From an uncultured Chryseolinea sp. (GTDB taxonomy: Bacteria; Bacteroidota; Bacteroidia; Cytophagales; Cyclobacteriaceae): DNA of 10,449 bases. Position numbers and translations under genes: made by a program. The number at the start of each line of letters is the position of its first letter. Within the stretch, counting starts at the first letter, position 1. The DNA lies in NCBI GenBank assembly GCA_946478915.1, contig CAMLER010000119.1:1-10449 (forward strand). Reading direction: 5' to 3'. The notes under the pieces were generated by a model, which was given only the letters and a program-made list of their open reading frames with translations, did no database searches and was not told the origin of the DNA. Below, piece after piece: positions 7,667-10,449 of this stretch.

Positions 7667-7696
7667 CAAAACTAAATGACTTCCTGGATCCCCAAA
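7667..7696 (-). promoter_or_regulatory. Bacteroidota-type promoter for the metallophosphoesterase gene and downstream cluster
   Basis: On the minus strand there is a -33 TTTG (7693-7696), an 18-base spacer, and a -7 box TAGTTTTG (7667-7674). Both boxes match the consensus TTTG...TAnnTTTG exactly, and the spacing is normal for this phylum. The expected start is about 7660-7663, giving a leader of about 47 bases that consists mostly of the 7629-7658 stem-loop. Confidence 0.65.
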
Positions 7697-7834
7697 AACC
7701 CATATGATCCGGTGTAAAGGTATTAGGGTGACTTAGACAAATAGATGGAATAATGCGCATAGAAACCTTCAAATCGCGCAAATTTTATAATCTTCCAATC
7801 TTTTAATTTTTTCAATTTGCCTATCTTTACACCC

Positions 7835-8188
7835 ATGAAAACCTCCAGAAGGATATTTCACATTCTCTTGTCGATTTTACTGTTGCACGGTTCGACGGTG
7901 GGTTTTCAGTCAAAAGTTGGCCATTCCAAATCGATTCACGAAGAGACACTTCTTGCCATACCTGGCTCGCAGCTGTCCGGTTACACCACAAAGCACGAAA
8001 ATTACCGGCACCAGTTTCATGTTTTGGATCATTTCCCCTTTGGCGACGGGACGTTTTTCTCAACGGTATGCAGATTGGCAGAACTGGTGCTTAACAATAA
8101 ATTATCCAGCTCGCTACAACTTTCAAAGGAACACCTCGTCAGGCTTGAGAATACTTCCATAATTTTTCCTTTTCACACGTTTCCATAG
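7835..8188 (+). CDS. Small exported His-rich protein, function unknown
   Basis: This 117-residue protein is not one I recognise. The ATG at 7835 is preferred over a TTG at 7817 because it gives a clean signal peptide: MKTSRRIF, then a hydrophobic core ILLSILLL. Cleavage probably falls somewhere around residues 20-26, but no strong AxA site is seen. The mature part of about 92 residues has eight histidines, four of them in the stretch KHENYRHQFHVLDHFPF, and a single cysteine in STVCRLAEL. That could allow metal binding (inference). It ends with FPFHTFP. Just upstream, TATCTTTAC (7822-7830) is one base away from TAnnTTTG and would place the mRNA start near the ATG, but no -33 box is visible. 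It diverges from the metallophosphoesterase gene across a 220-bp spacer. It may be an orphan fragment of a larger family. Confidence 0.6.
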   Translation: MKTSRRIFHILLSILLLHGSTVGFQSKVGHSKSIHEETLLAIPGSQLSGYTTKHENYRHQFHVLDHFPFGDGTFFSTVCRLAELVLNNKLSSSLQLSKEHLVRLENTSIIFPFHTFP

Positions 8189-8273
8189 GAAATCCGTAAT
8201 CGTTTTAAGTAATCTTTTTTCTCAATCACCCGCGTGGTCTATTTGACAGCGTGGTATTTCACTTTTATTAACT

Positions 8274-8765
8274 ATGGAAACAACAACAATACTACTTACT
8301 GTAGCTATCATTTTATTATGTGCCTTGCCGATTGCAGTTGCGGTGAGAAATAAATCAAAAAAAGAAAAGCAATTTAAAGAGAAGATCTCCAAAATAGCCG
8401 GGGATGGCGCGACACTTGAAAAGTTCGATCGATGGGGTAATAAGGCCGTGGCAATTGATAATCTCAACCATAAGCTCTATTTCTTTTCAGATGGAATTGA
8501 CCAAGAACACAAAGTGATAGAACTGAGCGATATAAGGCAAGTCAGCCTCATCAAAACCCATCACAATGGAGGATCACAAGGGTCTGGGGTTATTAAACAA
8601 GTTGACCTATATCTTCTGCCGAAAGATAAAGCAAAACCGAACATTGAATTGGAGTTTTATAATTCAGAACGCGATAGTCTAACCATTCGCGACGAACTAC
8701 AGCTTGCGGAAAAATGGTCAGCGATTCTGGAAACTTCAATTTCAAAATCACTACAGGCGAAATAA
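8274..8765 (+). CDS. Membrane-anchored small protein, possible PH-like domain, function unknown
   Basis: This 163-residue protein belongs to no named family I can give. Residues about 5-24 form one transmembrane segment (TTILLTVAIILLCALPIAVA), followed by a basic stop-transfer stretch (RNKSKKEKQFKEK). That predicts the C-terminal domain in the cytoplasm. The rest alternates short strands and ends in a helix: KLYFFSDG, KVIELSDIRQVSLI, KQVDLYLLPKD, IELEFYNSE, then LQLAEKWSAILETSI. This pattern suggests a PH-like barrel with a capping helix, which is inference from the strand pattern only. The gene starts 85 bp after the His-rich protein and ends 93 bp before the antiporter on the same strand, so it may be co-transcribed with it. 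No convincing promoter or ribosome-binding site is seen. Confidence 0.75.
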   Translation: METTTILLTVAIILLCALPIAVAVRNKSKKEKQFKEKISKIAGDGATLEKFDRWGNKAVAIDNLNHKLYFFSDGIDQEHKVIELSDIRQVSLIKTHHNGGSQGSGVIKQVDLYLLPKDKAKPNIELEFYNSERDSLTIRDELQLAEKWSAILETSISKSLQAK

Positions 8766-8839
8766 TGTTTTAAATTCACCTTCAAAACTCTAACTTGACG
8801 CTCTATTTTGCTCATAACATAAACCGTAAAATAGACATG

Positions 8840-8851
8840 ATCAAATTTGAT
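8840..8851. repeat. 12-bp perfect palindrome just upstream of the antiporter start
   Basis: ATCAAATTTGAT reads identically on both strands and ends 7 bases before the ATG at 8859. Its size and place would suit an operator for a dimeric regulator. A palindrome of this size can occur by chance in AT-rich spacer DNA. The TTG inside it (8847) is not thought to be the start codon. Confidence 0.4.
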
Positions 8852-8858
8852 TTTTAGG

Positions 8859-10367
8859 ATGGAGATACAAACCGAATTGATACTATTCGCAGTCTCCCTC
8901 CTTTTCTTTGTAAGTATATTAGCTGGCAAGGCAGGTTACAAATTTGGTGTTCCTGCCTTGTTGCTTTTCCTGACGGTGGGCATGCTTGCGGGAAGCGACG
9001 GGCTGGGATTGCAGTTTGAAAATATCGAGGTGGCGCAAATGGTTGGTACCGTCGCGCTTTGTATCATACTTTTTTCGGGAGGAATGGATACCAGAATATC
9101 AGAAATCCGGCCCATTATTTCCCAAGGTGTAATTTTGGCAACGCTGGGCGTGCTGTTAACAGCGGCACTAACAGGTCTTATGATTTACTCGATATGGGGA
9201 TCAGTCGAAGCGTCGTTAGGTATTGGACTTACGACATGTCTTTTGCTTGCATCGACTATGTCGTCGACAGACTCAGCATCCGTTTTCTCAATCCTGAGGG
9301 CAAAAGGGTTAAATCTGAAACACAACCTGCGGCCTATGCTTGAGTTGGAGTCTGGTAGTAATGACCCGATGGCTTACATACTCACCATTACTTTGATTGA
9401 AATCGTGAATTCAGAAGCGGCACCGAACTACTGGGCAGCAGCGGGAACGCTTTTGACACAACTGATTATAGGTGCTGTCGCCGGATATGTATTGGGTAAG
9501 TTAGCTGTCCGTACAATAAACCAGCTGCAGATTGATAATGCTTCCCTTTATCCGATCATGGTGTTTACGTTCTGCATATTTATTTTTTCACTTACTTACA
9601 TTATTAAAGGAAACTCTTATCTGGCAGTTTACATTGGTGGCTTAGTAATTGGTAATTCAAAGTTTTTGCATAAGCGTTCGGTACTGAATTTCTTTGACGG
9701 CATGGCCTGGATGAGTCAGTTGATCATGTTTTTGACGCTGGGCCTGCTTGTTAACCCCAGCGAATTAATTCCGATCGCTGTCCCAGGTTTGATCATCAGC
9801 TTCCTCATGATTTTTGTGACACGTCCGATTAGCGTCTTCTTATGTCTTCTACCCTTCCCCAAAATGTCCACCAGAGAGAAAACATTTGTGTCATGGGTCG
9901 GGTTGAGGGGTGCTGTTCCAATTATATTTGCAATCATTCCTCTGGCGGAGGGTGTACCGCATGCTCGACTGATTTTCAATATTGTATTTTTCTGCACACT
10001 GGTATCGCTTATTGTTCAGGGCACTTCCCTATCACAAATGGCCGTCTGGCTGGGACTCGCGGATAAACCAAAAAAATTGAGACAGTTGAAAGATTTCGAT
10101 GTCGAGTTTTCTGACGATATCAAATCGATTACAACGGAAATTGAAGTAACCCGGGAAAGCCTGAAGAGCGGAAATCTTATTATGAATTTGCCGTTGCCAG
10201 AAAAAACGCTGGTTGTTATGGTAAAGCGGGACAGCAAATATTTTGTGCCTGGCGGAGACACCGTACTACAGGAAGGAGATAAGCTTTTAATAATCACCGA
10301 CGATCATGAGGCTCTCATCCAGACACTCAGCAACCTTGGCAGTTCGAGTTCCAGGATCGGTAGCTAA
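8859..10367 (+). CDS. nhaP2: CPA1-family K+/H+ (or Na+/H+) antiporter with RCK_C domain, NhaP2 type
   Basis: A 502-residue inner-membrane cation/proton exchanger, probably exporting K+ or Na+ in exchange for H+. The ATG at 8859 (MEIQTELILF) is preferred over a TTG at 8847 that lies inside a palindrome. About twelve hydrophobic segments fill residues 5-400. Family signatures are ILFSGGMDTR (70-79), SSTDSASVF (135-143) and the ion-site motif ESGSNDP (164-170), with Asn168-Asp169. The stretch FVSWVGLRGAVPIIFAIIP marks the late helical region. A soluble tail from about residue 415 includes an RCK_C/TrkA_C fold (SGNLIMNLPLPEKTLVVMV; VLQEGDKLLIITD), which in relatives senses ligand or gates transport. 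E. coli CvrA (NhaP2) is longer, about 578 residues, with an extra C-terminal domain that is absent here. Ion choice cannot be settled from sequence. The gene ends 16 bp from a convergent gene. Confidence 0.87.
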   Translation: MEIQTELILFAVSLLFFVSILAGKAGYKFGVPALLLFLTVGMLAGSDGLGLQFENIEVAQMVGTVALCIILFSGGMDTRISEIRPIISQGVILATLGVLLTAALTGLMIYSIWGSVEASLGIGLTTCLLLASTMSSTDSASVFSILRAKGLNLKHNLRPMLELESGSNDPMAYILTITLIEIVNSEAAPNYWAAAGTLLTQLIIGAVAGYVLGKLAVRTINQLQIDNASLYPIMVFTFCIFIFSLTYIIKGNSYLAVYIGGLVIGNSKFLHKRSVLNFFDGMAWMSQLIMFLTLGLLVNPSELIPIAVPGLIISFLMIFVTRPISVFLCLLPFPKMSTREKTFVSWVGLRGAVPIIFAIIPLAEGVPHARLIFNIVFFCTLVSLIVQGTSLSQMAVWLGLADKPKKLRQLKDFDVEFSDDIKSITTEIEVTRESLKSGNLIMNLPLPEKTLVVMVKRDSKYFVPGGDTVLQEGDKLLIITDDHEALIQTLSNLGSSSSRIGS

Positions 10368-10383
10368 TACGACCATCTCTCTT

Positions 10384-10449
10384 TCACTTTAGTTCGTGCA
10401 ACAAATTCGGATAGTCTGTAATAATACCATCAACTCCAAGGTCAATCAA
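10384..10449 (-). CDS. Glycerophosphodiester phosphodiesterase, C-terminal end only (cut by window edge)
   Basis: The minus strand from the right edge reads 21 sense codons and then a TGA at 10384-10386. The residues include LGVDGIITDYPNLLHELK. The string GVDGIITDYPNLL closely matches the last strand and helix of GDPD/UgpQ-GlpQ phosphodiesterases (G-V-D-G-I-I-T-D-x-P-x-L-L), which split glycerophosphodiesters into glycerol-3-phosphate and an alcohol. The catalytic residues lie outside the window. The gene converges on the antiporter with 16 bp between the stop codons, and I see no terminator hairpin in that gap. Confidence 0.75.
   Translation of the reverse strand: MIDLGVDGIITDYPNLLHELK

Noticed and set aside
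7684..7712. Short dyad CTGGATC / GATCCGG with a 15-base gap around the -33 box
   Set aside because: Only 7 bp with one wobble pair and a long gap; too weak to call an operator without comparison.
8243..8271. TTGACA, 17 bases, TATTAA: looks like a sigma70 promoter before the small membrane-protein gene
   Set aside because: It would start transcription at about 8278, after the ATG at 8274. Bacteroidota also use TTTG/TAnnTTTG boxes, which this does not match.

Overview
The window looks like a piece of a Bacteroidota chromosome, most likely from the Cytophagales/Chitinophagales side. Three things suggest this. The genes almost entirely lack Shine-Dalgarno sequences. Several upstream regions carry the Bacteroidota -7 box TAnnTTTG. 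The content is rich in lipoproteins and exported hydrolases, with family variants typical of this phylum. No RNA genes, insertion sequences, CRISPR arrays or tandem repeats were seen.

Left part (1-7614, all on the minus strand): five genes run in the same direction. In transcription order they are a purple-acid-phosphatase-like metallophosphoesterase lipoprotein (5833-7614), an exported alkaline-phosphatase-superfamily enzyme (4631-5746), a large lipoprotein of unknown function with a beta-propeller-like N-terminal half and a helical, toroid-like C-terminal half (2284-4527), a NagX/HGSNAT-type membrane acetyltransferase (1136-2248), and the N-terminal half of a GH20 beta-N-acetylhexosaminidase lipoprotein that runs off the left edge (1-1118). 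Gaps of 86, 103, 35 and 17 bp make at least the last three, and possibly all five, one transcription unit. A good promoter precedes the first gene (7667-7696). Directly downstream of it is a GC-rich stem-loop followed by a T-rich run, so the mRNA probably begins with a terminator-like hairpin. A second candidate -7 box plus a 12-bp inverted repeat precedes the large lipoprotein.

Right part (7835-10367, plus strand): a small His-rich exported protein of unknown function, a small membrane-anchored protein with a possible PH-like fold, and a CPA1-type K+/H+ (or Na+/H+) antiporter of the NhaP2 type with a C-terminal RCK_C domain. At the right edge, on the minus strand and converging on the antiporter, are the last 21 codons of a glycerophosphodiester phosphodiesterase (10384-10449).

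Working interpretation (inference): the minus-strand cluster acts outside the cytoplasm on an amino-sugar-containing, possibly phosphorylated, glycan. NagX could N-acetylate terminal glucosamine from cytoplasmic acetyl-CoA, and the GH20 enzyme could then release GlcNAc. The two phosphatase-type enzymes could remove phosphate or open phosphodiesters, while the large lipoprotein's role is open. No SusC/SusD pair or sugar transporter is visible in the window.
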